Shown here one piece after another: positions 1 through 4,860 of a stretch of 23,028 nucleotides of DNA (its first letter is position 1; each line of letters starts with the position of its first letter). Made by a program: the position numbers and the translations under genes. Location of the stretch: IMG/VR virus record IMGVR_UViG_3300023170_000183, positions 1 through 23,028 of that record, one strand, 5' to 3'. Source of the stretch: a virus. The notes under the pieces were generated by a model that made no database searches, was not told where the DNA came from, and saw only the letters and a list, made by a program, of their open reading frames with translations.

Positions 1-297
1 ATCTGCCTGTGATGGTTTTGTAATGAGCATCTCCTCTGGAGAATACTCAATGGGATTAAATGATGGAACACTTCCATCACAATAAGTCCTAGCACCTCTT
101 GGGTCATCCTGTGCCAGTTGCGGACCACCATCGGGGTGTGCTTCTACGCAACCAGGAAGATCTACAATAGGGGTGCCGATAGTTAGCGTTACTGGTGGAC
201 TGAGTAAAATCGGAGTATAATTCTGACCGACTACAGTTTGAGGAATTTCAATCTCACGAATTTGAATATCGGGAGAAGTAATATTTTGAATGTCCAT
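1..297 (-). CDS. Unrecognised phage protein, C-terminus outside window
   Basis: An open reading frame of 99 codons runs from an ATG at 297 to the left edge without a stop, so the protein is incomplete. The start overlaps the stop of the 37-residue gene before it in a TAATG junction, which supports this start and suggests translational coupling. The protein begins MDIQNITSPDIQIREIEIP and contains the segment GCVEAHPDGGPQ followed by an Asp/Arg-rich stretch and PSFNPIEYSPEEM. It has no membrane segment or signal peptide in the visible part. The composition (Pro, Thr, acidic, two Cys) resembles small conserved virion-associated proteins of marine T4-like phages, but that is an impression from memory, and I assign no function. 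Confidence 0.72.
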   Translation of the reverse strand, partial: MDIQNITSPDIQIREIEIPQTVVGQNYTPILLSPPVTLTIGTPIVDLPGCVEAHPDGGPQLAQDDPRGARTYCDGSVPSFNPIEYSPEEMLITKPSQAD

Positions 298-410
298 TAG
301 TCCTCAAACAATTTAACAATGCCTGTCCAAATAGAGTGAAAGAATACGTAGAGAAAGAAAGTTTCCGTCGCCTCTTTCTTTGCACGCTTCTGATAAGTGG
401 ATTGTGCCAT
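297..410 (-). CDS. 37-residue putative membrane peptide
   Basis: The ORF starts MAQSTYQKRAKKEA and ends GIVKLFED. A basic N-terminus is followed by a hydrophobic stretch (TFFLYVFFHSIWTGIVKLF), so it could be a small single-pass inner-membrane peptide with a cytoplasmic basic head. Its stop overlaps the ATG of the next gene by one base (TAATG). It fills what would otherwise be an empty gap between two genes. There is no clear Shine-Dalgarno; the 25 bases before the start are almost all A/T and include TATAAT. Function is unknown. Confidence 0.55.
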   Translation of the reverse strand: MAQSTYQKRAKKEATETFFLYVFFHSIWTGIVKLFED

Positions 411-435
411 AATTATAAAAAATTATTTTAACTAT

Positions 436-741
436 TTAACAATCATTAAACGCTCTATTTTTAATTTGAATATCATCAAGTCCTTCCACTTCTGATGATT
501 TGGATTCAACAATGGGTTCATGCTTCTCTTCCTCTTCCCATTGTTTTTTTATTTCTTCTGCCTGTTTATCAACAGAAGTCATCTCCATCTGAACTTTACC
601 ATCAACCCAGTGTTGCCACAACCACTCAATAAAACCTAAGGCAAGATGATTGATTGGAAACTTTTGTTTGTTTGCCCATCTCTTGCCTTTGGTGTACCAA
701 GTGTCTTCGCCACCCCATTGATATTCAAATTCATATTTCAT
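436..741 (-). CDS. Hypothetical protein, 101 aa, C-terminal FNDC
   Basis: A soluble protein rich in Trp and charged residues. The N-terminal half (about residues 1-50) has seven Trp and ends in a QHWVDGKVQMEM segment. The C-terminal half (about 55-95) is strongly acidic and probably helical or disordered (KKQWEEEEKHEPIVE). It ends in FNDC, the same four residues that end the neighbouring gene at 760-1323. I do not recognise a family. It lies in the late/structural block on the minus strand, 18 bases downstream of the 187-aa gene, so it is probably co-transcribed with that gene. Confidence 0.75.
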   Translation of the reverse strand: MKYEFEYQWGGEDTWYTKGKRWANKQKFPINHLALGFIEWLWQHWVDGKVQMEMTSVDKQAEEIKKQWEEEEKHEPIVESKSSEVEGLDDIQIKNRAFNDC

Positions 742-759
742 TTTCGATGAAATCCTTTG

Positions 760-1323
760 TCAGCAATCGTTAAATACACTACCAACTTCAGAACCAACTT
801 CTGATCCCACCTTCTGCCCAAGAAGAAGTGCCCAACCAGATGCCAACCATCCAACATAGGGAATGCTAGAAACTGCTGGGACTACGAGACCAGCACTAAT
901 TGCGGTCCCTGCCATCGCACCTTGTGACCGTGCGCCAGCGTCCGCCCGAATGCACTCTTCGCTTTTCGCACCCAACTTTCCCTCGCCGTCAACGGCACCC
1001 CCTATGTTGCGAACGCCGTCCATTGTATACTGATCATGGCGATATTCTCTTCGGTGCTCAATTCCTCCACCACCGAATAATCCACCCCTCTTCTTATCAA
1101 GTCTTAGTTGCCTCTCAGAATTAAGAATAGCAGGATCGTTTGCCTTATACTTAATTTTATATCCATCCCTCGTTGCTTCTACTTCATAAGAAGAATAGTC
1201 ACCCCTAGGAAATTGAATAATAGGATATTCTGGTCTAGATGCGTTCAGCAAATGTCCAAGTACTCCAATATGAGCGACACCAATAATGCCGCCTAAAGTA
1301 TAAACAATCCATCTAAGTTTCAT
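760..1323 (-). CDS. Putative membrane protein, glycine-rich, 187 aa, C-terminal FNDC
   Basis: Residues about 5-28 (WIVYTLGGIIGVAHIGVLGH) form a probable N-terminal membrane anchor or uncleaved signal. The middle (50-130) is charged and Gly-rich with a GGLFGGGG run. Residues about 137-172 form a second small-residue hydrophobic region (AGTAISAGLVVPAVSSIPYV) like a glycine-zipper hairpin. The tail carries a tandem repeat of VGSE and ends FNDC. A Cys at about residue 125 sits in SEECIRADAG. The layout could suit an envelope-interacting or lysis-related protein, but no known family is recognised. It starts four bases after the stop of the 82-aa gene. Confidence 0.75.
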   Translation of the reverse strand: MKLRWIVYTLGGIIGVAHIGVLGHLLNASRPEYPIIQFPRGDYSSYEVEATRDGYKIKYKANDPAILNSERQLRLDKKRGGLFGGGGIEHRREYRHDQYTMDGVRNIGGAVDGEGKLGAKSEECIRADAGARSQGAMAGTAISAGLVVPAVSSIPYVGWLASGWALLLGQKVGSEVGSEVGSVFNDC

Positions 1324-1327
1324 AGAA

Positions 1328-1576
1328 CTATGGCAATTGAATTGGGGGAGATGATACTGCAGGTCCAGTTACTTTAGGCATCTCTGGCATAGCACTATTC
1401 AACATACCAGGAAGAGCATTTGTAATTGCTTCCGTTGCGTGCTTTGTTACTCCTACTTTGATTCCCTCAAGGATTGCATCTCTCTGCAAATATACATAAG
1501 TTCCACCACCAACGATGCCAGCAACACCCGCAAAAGACAAAACCGCTAAAACATTAATTACTTTTTGCATTATCAT
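1328..1576 (-). CDS. Small single-pass membrane protein, 82 aa
   Basis: Starts MIMQKVINVLAVLSFAGVAG; residues 7-31 form one hydrophobic segment, followed by a charged helix (RDAILEGIKVG) and a Pro-rich tail ending PPIQLP. It resembles short conserved cyanophage proteins with the same plan (N-terminal anchor, then an ALPGM segment and Pro/Met tail), but no function is known to me. The first ATG is at 1576 and a second, in frame at 1570, is equally possible. A late-type promoter (AATAAATA, 1596-1603) lies 19 bases upstream, so it is probably expressed late and heads the block running to position 1. Confidence 0.8.
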   Translation of the reverse strand: MIMQKVINVLAVLSFAGVAGIVGGGTYVYLQRDAILEGIKVGVTKHATEAITNALPGMLNSAMPEMPKVTGPAVSSPPIQLP

Positions 1577-1595
1577 CTACTAAATACACCAGGGT

Positions 1596-1603
1596 TATTT
1601 ATT
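1596..1603 (-). promoter_or_regulatory. Late promoter, AATAAATA
   Basis: Read on the minus strand this is AATAAATA, seven of eight matches to the T4 late -10 box TATAAATA recognised by the gp55 sigma factor. It is 19 nt before the ATG at 1576, in a gap with no minus-strand gene. Assignment is by motif and position only. Confidence 0.6.
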
Positions 1604-1629
1604 CCCAAAAAATTTCTTTAGAGGATATT

Positions 1630-1827
1630 ATGGCATTTCTACTTCCACTAGCGTCAAAAGTTATCATGTCGGCAGTCGAAAGGATTCCCGATAATGAGGA
1701 ACTTGGAGAAAAACTCATTGAGGTCTGTCTCGTGATTCTTGGTAAGGCAGTTAAACTAACTAAGACTGATATGGATGATCAACTTCTTGAGGCGGTTGCG
1801 AAAGCGATTCGCGCTCGTCCAGAGTGA
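1630..1827 (+). CDS. Small protein on the opposite strand, 65 aa
   Basis: The only credible plus-strand gene. The ATG is preceded by AGAGGATATT, a good Shine-Dalgarno at normal spacing. The protein starts MAFLLPLASKVIMSAVERIP, is largely amphipathic helix (EKLIEVCLVILGKAVKLT), and ends AIRARPE. It has no convincing membrane segment. No minus-strand gene occupies 1604-1759, which supports it. Its last 68 bases overlap, antisense, the end of the minus-strand gene at 1760-1936, and just beyond its stop is a structured element (1851-1919) with a T-run that could terminate its transcript. I recall similar short helical proteins from cyanophages, function unknown. No strong late promoter was found on this strand; a weak ACTAAATA lies at 1579-1586. 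Confidence 0.68.
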   Translation: MAFLLPLASKVIMSAVERIPDNEELGEKLIEVCLVILGKAVKLTKTDMDDQLLEAVAKAIRARPE

Positions 1828-1936
1828 GTATCCAGTAAATAACATATATCACCCCTGCAAGTAGTATCGCTAAAGAAATAACGATACTCCATGTCACATC
1901 GTTGACATCTTGCAGGGGTTTTAATAATAGGTTCAT
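1760..1936 (-). CDS. Small single-pass membrane protein, 58 aa
   Basis: Begins MNLLLKPLQDVNDVTWS, followed by one clear membrane segment (about residues 17-38, IVISLAILLAGVIYVIYWIL) and an acidic/polar tail ending VDHPYQS. The ATG overlaps the TGA of the 2OG-like gene upstream (ATGA), the junction used throughout this genome, so the start is well supported. The 3' end overlaps the plus-strand gene at 1630-1827 by 68 bases. Codons for about residues 6-29 also encode the inverted repeats of the three-way junction at 1851-1919, so this stretch carries two constraints. A holin-, spanin- or antiholin-like role is possible but not shown. Confidence 0.6.
   Translation of the reverse strand: MNLLLKPLQDVNDVTWSIVISLAILLAGVIYVIYWILTLDERESLSQPPQEVDHPYQS
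1851..1919 (+). other. Perfect three-way-junction inverted-repeat element, possible terminator
   Basis: Three nested perfect helices can be drawn. P1 pairs 1851-1861 (ACCCCTGCAAG) with 1909-1919 (11 bp). P2 pairs 1863-1869 (AGTATCG) with 1882-1888 (7 bp, 12-nt loop). P3 pairs 1891-1896 (ATGTCA) with 1903-1908 (6 bp, 6-nt loop). Junction linkers are 1, 2 and 0 nt. On the plus strand P1 runs directly into TTTTAATAAT, so a terminator for the plus-strand gene at 1630-1827 is the simplest reading. All pairs are Watson-Crick, so either strand could fold. On the minus strand it lies within a small membrane-protein gene. Confidence 0.6.
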
Positions 1937-2457
1937 CTGAGTAAAGGAACCATACCTAAGTTGTTATTTAGACCTATCTGATCTTCCGTCAGGACATCAA
2001 AACCTATAGTAATTCTGGGAGTATCAAATTCCTCATCAACCACTACACGATGCTTTCGATATCCAGGTCCGATGTAAATATCTCCTATTTGATTTCTAAT
2101 CTCATATTCTTCAAACTCTGTCCTAGTCTTGTGTGGACGTATGGATATGTATCCATGATAAGGATATCCATGATCATGCCAGTCCAAGACTTCATCAATA
2201 GTATGATAATTGACCCAAGATTGTATCCACATCCTTTGATCAGTTTGAACAAAGTCAAATATTACGTTTCTAAGATCCACAAATAAATCATAAAAGGGTA
2301 TAGTAGCGGAAGTAAGTCCGAAGACATTATACTTACCGTATGCCCATGTATACCCCTCAGAAAATTCTTTTTGAGATACTGATCTATCCAGTATCTCAAT
2401 CATCTCATTCTGATATCTCACTATCGTATCACTACGATAAACACGACAATCATTCAT
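1933..2457 (-). CDS. Putative 2OG-Fe(II) oxygenase-like protein, 174 aa
   Basis: The C-terminal half looks like the double-stranded beta-helix of phage 2-oxoglutarate/Fe(II) dioxygenase-like proteins. It has a WHDH motif (His94, Asp95, His96), then GYISIRP, then GDIYIGPGYRKHRV with a distal His136, and PRITIGFDV with Arg148, matching the usual HxD/H...H...R order loosely. The first pair being HDH rather than a clean HxD lowers confidence; a catalytically inactive cupin is an alternative. Such proteins in marine T4-like phages are often structural or of unknown substrate. I chose the ATG at 2457; an in-frame GTG precedes it directly. The stop overlaps the next gene's ATG. Confidence 0.62.
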   Translation of the reverse strand: MNDCRVYRSDTIVRYQNEMIEILDRSVSQKEFSEGYTWAYGKYNVFGLTSATIPFYDLFVDLRNVIFDFVQTDQRMWIQSWVNYHTIDEVLDWHDHGYPYHGYISIRPHKTRTEFEEYEIRNQIGDIYIGPGYRKHRVVVDEEFDTPRITIGFDVLTEDQIGLNNNLGMVPLLR

Positions 2458-2470
2458 CACTTTTTAAGGT

Positions 2471-2941
2471 TTATACTGTGGGCATTACAGGTGGTTCGCC
2501 ATCCTTTTTGGGAGCAACAGTTGCAATCTGAATGGGCGCTTGTTCAATACGGATAGTTTGAGCAGGTGCTGTTTGTGCCGCAGCAGCAATAAGTTTCTCA
2601 AGATCTGCCTTGGTTATATTGCTACCGCCACCCATTTTCATTGTGCCATCACCAGACTTCTTTGCAGTCTGAACCCCAAAAGTGGCTAGAACCCCAGTGA
2701 AGACAGATGCGATGAAAGTGGGATCAAGTTTTTGCTCGGGAATACCAAGTGCGGCAGGAAGTTTAATATAAGCAAGAGTCAAAATACCACCAGACCATAC
2801 GAGAATACCAAGTCTGACCATTGTACTGATTGCTTCCAACTGACCTTCATGATCAGTAGCAGCATCCCTCAATTTAGCAAATGGTCCTTTCTTCTTTTCT
2901 TCTGGTTTTTCTTGCAGAGATTCTTTATTTTCATACGCCAT
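2471..2941 (-). CDS. Putative holin-like membrane protein, 156 aa
   Basis: A charged N-terminus (residues 1-40, Lys/Glu-rich) is followed by two hydrophobic segments: about 41-63 (MVRLGILVWSGGILTLAYIK) and about 73-92 (PTFIASVFTGVLATFGVQTA). Then comes a Gly/Lys linker and an Ala/Pro-rich tail ending GEPPVMPTV. Two membrane segments, small size and late-promoter control fit a holin or other inner-membrane late protein. Similar proteins are common in cyanophages, mostly annotated as hypothetical, so holin is only an inference. The start codon is preceded by a short hairpin and T5 run (2946-2962) and a late box GATAAATA (2963-2970). Confidence 0.75.
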   Translation of the reverse strand: MAYENKESLQEKPEEKKKGPFAKLRDAATDHEGQLEAISTMVRLGILVWSGGILTLAYIKLPAALGIPEQKLDPTFIASVFTGVLATFGVQTAKKSGDGTMKMGGGSNITKADLEKLIAAAAQTAPAQTIRIEQAPIQIATVAPKKDGEPPVMPTV

Positions 2942-2945
2942 TTGT

Positions 2946-2962
2946 AAAAAGCAAGTCCTTGC
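2946..2962 (-). terminator. Short hairpin plus T5 before start codon
   Basis: On the minus strand GCAAG-GA-CTTGC is followed by TTTTT and, four bases later, the ATG of the holin-like gene. The two-base loop means the real stem is probably four pairs (GCAA/TTGC), so it is weak. The 5' arm fills the gap between the late box (2963-2970) and the expected transcription start. Confidence 0.4.
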
Positions 2963-3294
2963 TATTTATCAAACAGTTTAATAAAATATTCAGCGTCAAT
3001 AACTGCTAATGGTTTTTTACCATTCTTTTTCATAATCACAAGTGGTTCATACTTACCACAATTTGCTTTTGCTTGCTCATATGCTTCCCACACATTGAGT
3101 TTCTCTACGTTTTTACACTCAATAGAATGAGGAAATCTTTCTCGTGCCGCACGCGCCATGATCAGGTCTTCTCCACCTGCTCCCATAGAACGAGACTCAA
3201 TATCCTCAGGATGTATATCCAGTGCTTCAATAAGTTTCTGTCTCACCCATTGCTGCAACCGTCTACCCTTTGCTTTAGCAGACTGGGCACGCAT
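2962..3294 (-). CDS. PD-(D/E)XK nuclease, possibly resolvase-like, 110 aa
   Basis: A compact PD-(D/E)XK-type nuclease. The N-terminal helix is basic (AKAKGRRLQQWVRQKLIE), then SRSMGAGGEDLIMA supplies the first acidic residue (Asp43), and SIECKN supplies Glu59 and Lys61, giving the D...ExK pattern. The rest is a short alpha/beta tail ending KLFDK. Size and layout resemble small archaeal-type or phage Holliday-junction resolvases and VRR-like nucleases, so DNA-junction or recombination-intermediate cutting before packaging is plausible, but substrate is inferred. The ATG directly follows the T7 run of a hairpin, so the only Shine-Dalgarno-like sequence (AGGGG) lies in that hairpin's 3' arm. T4's own resolvase gene 49 is also controlled by a hairpin in this way. 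Confidence 0.78.
   Translation of the reverse strand: MRAQSAKAKGRRLQQWVRQKLIEALDIHPEDIESRSMGAGGEDLIMARAARERFPHSIECKNVEKLNVWEAYEQAKANCGKYEPLVIMKKNGKKPLAVIDAEYFIKLFDK
2963..2970 (-). promoter_or_regulatory. Late promoter, GATAAATA
   Basis: Seven of eight matches to the T4 late box, 21 nt before the ATG at 2941. It is made from the last codons of the nuclease gene (GAT AAA TAG, Asp-Lys-stop). Confidence 0.65.
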
Positions 3295-3322
3295 AAAAAA
3301 ATACCCCTATTACTAGGGGTAT
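3295..3322 (-). terminator. Terminator/RBS hairpin with GUAA loop and T7 run
   Basis: On the minus strand a perfect 9-bp stem (ATACCCCTA with TAGGGGTAT, 3322-3314 and 3309-3301) closes a GTAA tetraloop and is followed by seven T, then ATG. It can end transcripts from the upstream 365-aa gene. Its 3' arm contains AGGGG, the only ribosome-binding-like sequence for the nuclease gene, so folding would also hide the start. The 5' arm overlaps the late box. Confidence 0.8.
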
Positions 3323-3327
3323 TTATC
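3320..3327 (-). promoter_or_regulatory. Late promoter, GATAAATA, overlapping the hairpin
   Basis: Seven of eight matches to the T4 late box. If transcription starts seven bases after the box, as at T4 late promoters, the first base is the G of the GTAA loop, so late RNA lacks the hairpin's 5' arm. It is 25 nt before the ATG at 3294. Confidence 0.7.
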
Positions 3328-3342
3328 TAGTTGTCTTTTAGA

Positions 3343-4440
3343 TCAAACGCCTTTAACACCAGGACCTGCTTTGTACATGGGGGAACCATCCTTTAGTTTC
3401 TTACCCTTCAGGTATCCTTGATATGCAGGTGTGTTACCTTTCATATCAGCAACGTTAACCTGCATGGGGAAAGTGAGTTCATAGATGTCCTGCATCATTT
3501 CCTCAATGTAATCAGGATTCATGTTGGCAAGGATTGTCATGCCACCTTCAAAGTCTCTAGCAAAACCCTGCTCGACTAGGTTCTCTGCAAGATCGCTAGC
3601 AATTTGATAAGCATCTTCGCCCATAGGCTTTTTCTTGCCCTTCTTAGCGGGGGGATCAAGTCTATTTGCTAGATTTCTAGCACCCTTCTCTGCATCACCC
3701 AGTTTTCTGTTGGCATAAGATACTGCTCTTTCTTTTGCTGCAGAACCCTTTGCCTTGATTTTTCTTGCAGTGTCAACGACAGACTTGACAACGCCGCTGG
3801 ACTGACGATCTGCCTTGTTAACTTGGCGACGTGCTCTGTTGATTGCGCCACCAGGAGATGCAACAGATCTTAGAGCAGATGCTAGTTTCTTCTTAGCGCC
3901 TGCCTTAGCAGCACTGACTGCACCACCTGCTGCTTGCTTTGCTCTCTCAGCACCAGCACCTGCAGCATCACGTGCCCTTTGGACTCTAGCAGCAGTGCTC
4001 TTGGAAGAGTCACCAGGTTTCATTTCAACCTTGTTTGCCATACCCTTGATGGCAGCCTTTGCCATGCTACCAACTTTCTTGATAGCACCCTTTACACGCT
4101 CAACACGTGCCGCACGCTTCTCTGCACGTGCTGTTTTTTCTGCTTCAGATCTTTCAGACTTGCGCTTCTCAACTCTTGCCTTGGCAGCAAGTGCGCTGCC
4201 TTGACCGTAAGTAACCTTTGCCTCAACAAGTTCAATGGCATGAATTTCAAATGCTTCTAGCGATTCATTCAAAGAGTAACCGAAGTCTTCTAGTTCCTCG
4301 CTAACTTGAAGAACAACGTCCTCAATATCCTCATCGCTCAGAAGATCAATATACTCAAGATTGTCTTCTTGTAGTTCCTGACGTAGTTCTGCGTCATAGA
4401 CAGAAGCATACGCTTCTCTAAGATTAGATAGACCTGCCAT
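3343..4440 (-). CDS. Basic Lys/Ala-rich structural (internal head?) protein, 365 aa
   Basis: Three zones. Residues 1-75 are acidic and helical. Residues about 80-270 are extremely Lys/Arg/Ala-rich and low in complexity (AEKTARAEKRAARVERVK and similar), as in DNA-associated or scaffold proteins. Residues about 275-365 form a folded tail with GEDAYQIASDLAENL and VADMKGNTPAYQGY, a segment I recall from cyanophage virion proteins. Sites resembling the T4 prohead protease consensus (L/I-x-E before A/G) occur at LRE|A (residues 7-10) and LVE|A (71-74), consistent with a processed head-core protein. A perfect TATAAATA late box lies 33 nt upstream, with AAGG just before the start. The gene ends before the terminator at 3295-3322. 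Exact virion role is not known. Confidence 0.78.
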   Translation of the reverse strand: MAGLSNLREAYASVYDAELRQELQEDNLEYIDLLSDEDIEDVVLQVSEELEDFGYSLNESLEAFEIHAIELVEAKVTYGQGSALAAKARVEKRKSERSEAEKTARAEKRAARVERVKGAIKKVGSMAKAAIKGMANKVEMKPGDSSKSTAARVQRARDAAGAGAERAKQAAGGAVSAAKAGAKKKLASALRSVASPGGAINRARRQVNKADRQSSGVVKSVVDTARKIKAKGSAAKERAVSYANRKLGDAEKGARNLANRLDPPAKKGKKKPMGEDAYQIASDLAENLVEQGFARDFEGGMTILANMNPDYIEEMMQDIYELTFPMQVNVADMKGNTPAYQGYLKGKKLKDGSPMYKAGPGVKGV

Positions 4441-4466
4441 TGCCTTAACTTATAAAATCAATGTTA

Positions 4467-4613
4467 CTATCTATATTTATACTTTAATGATTGCAACATC
4501 CATGCTTGGGCAAGAGATTTTGGTCCATACAAAAGAACCTCGACCTGTTTGTCGGTCAAGGTTGGATCTGATAATGCTCTTTTTTTCCACTCAGGAGTGT
4601 TAGAGTTTGCCAC
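4467..4613 (-). CDS. Possible 48-residue protein with GTG start
   Basis: In the gap after the 86-aa gene one frame reads from GTG (4613) as VANSNTPEWKKRALSDPTLT and continues DKQVEVLLYGPKSLAQAWM to a TAG at 4467. The composition is protein-like. No ATG is available in this frame; further GTG codons lie just upstream, and a stop then bounds the frame. No Shine-Dalgarno is visible. The first codons overlap the end of the upstream gene by 14 bases. The same DNA holds a 10-bp hairpin (4536-4563), so the region may instead be an untranslated terminator. A late-type box (GATAAATA, 4643-4650) lies about 30 nt before the GTG but inside coding sequence. Confidence 0.42.
   Translation of the reverse strand: MANSNTPEWKKRALSDPTLTDKQVEVLLYGPKSLAQAWMLQSLKYKYR
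4474..4481 (-). promoter_or_regulatory. Late promoter, TATAAATA
   Basis: Perfect match to the T4 late box, 33 nt before the ATG at 4440. It lies inside the codons for the final Tyr-Lys-Tyr of the putative small gene at 4467-4613. Confidence 0.75.
4536..4563 (-). other. Hairpin, 10-bp stem, possible terminator after the nrd genes
   Basis: On the minus strand AACCTTGACC pairs with GGTCGAGGTT across an 8-nt loop. One pair is a U-G wobble that works only in minus-strand RNA (on the plus strand it would be a C-A mismatch). A short CTTTTGT follows. It stands between the nrd block and the late structural gene, where a terminator would make sense, but the T-run is poor and the region may be coding. 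Confidence 0.42.
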
Positions 4614-4860
4614 CGACACAACCGCTATTAACAACACGGGTGTATTTATCTAAGGTGCCTTCCTGTTCACACTTCAAATACCACCGCGTCATGCGGGTGA
4701 CAACTTCTTCACTAATACCAAAGATAAAATCTTTGCCTGTGTCCTTACGGATTGACTTCCACATGAAACGGGCTTTCTCAACACGAAATGCATCGTCAAT
4801 CCATTCATACTGTTGTTCAATTTGTTGCATAGCAATAGAAACTGCACTCGTTTGTATCAT
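4600..4860 (-). CDS. Hypothetical protein downstream of nrdB, 86 aa
   Basis: Starts MIQTSAVSIAMQQIEQQYEW and includes FRVEKARFMWKSIRKDTGK and EEVVTRMTRWYLKCEQEG; ends NSGCVGGKL. Mostly helical, two Cys, no membrane segment, and not a glutaredoxin (no CxxC). The ATG overlaps the nrdB TGA (ATGA), so it is translationally coupled to ribonucleotide reductase and probably made with it. I know no function. Cyanophages often carry a short gene here, sometimes nrdC; this is not nrdC. Confidence 0.75.
   Translation of the reverse strand: MIQTSAVSIAMQQIEQQYEWIDDAFRVEKARFMWKSIRKDTGKDFIFGISEEVVTRMTRWYLKCEQEGTLDKYTRVVNSGCVGGKL

Noticed and set aside
900-1020. Locally GC-rich patch suggesting recent transfer
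   Set aside because: It falls within a Gly/Ala/Arg-rich part of the 187-aa protein, which needs GC-rich codons; composition alone does not show transfer.
3815-4204. Plus-strand frame of 129 codons rich in Ala, Leu and Pro
   Set aside because: It is the reverse shadow of the Lys/Ala-rich minus-strand gene; low-complexity coding keeps the other frames open.
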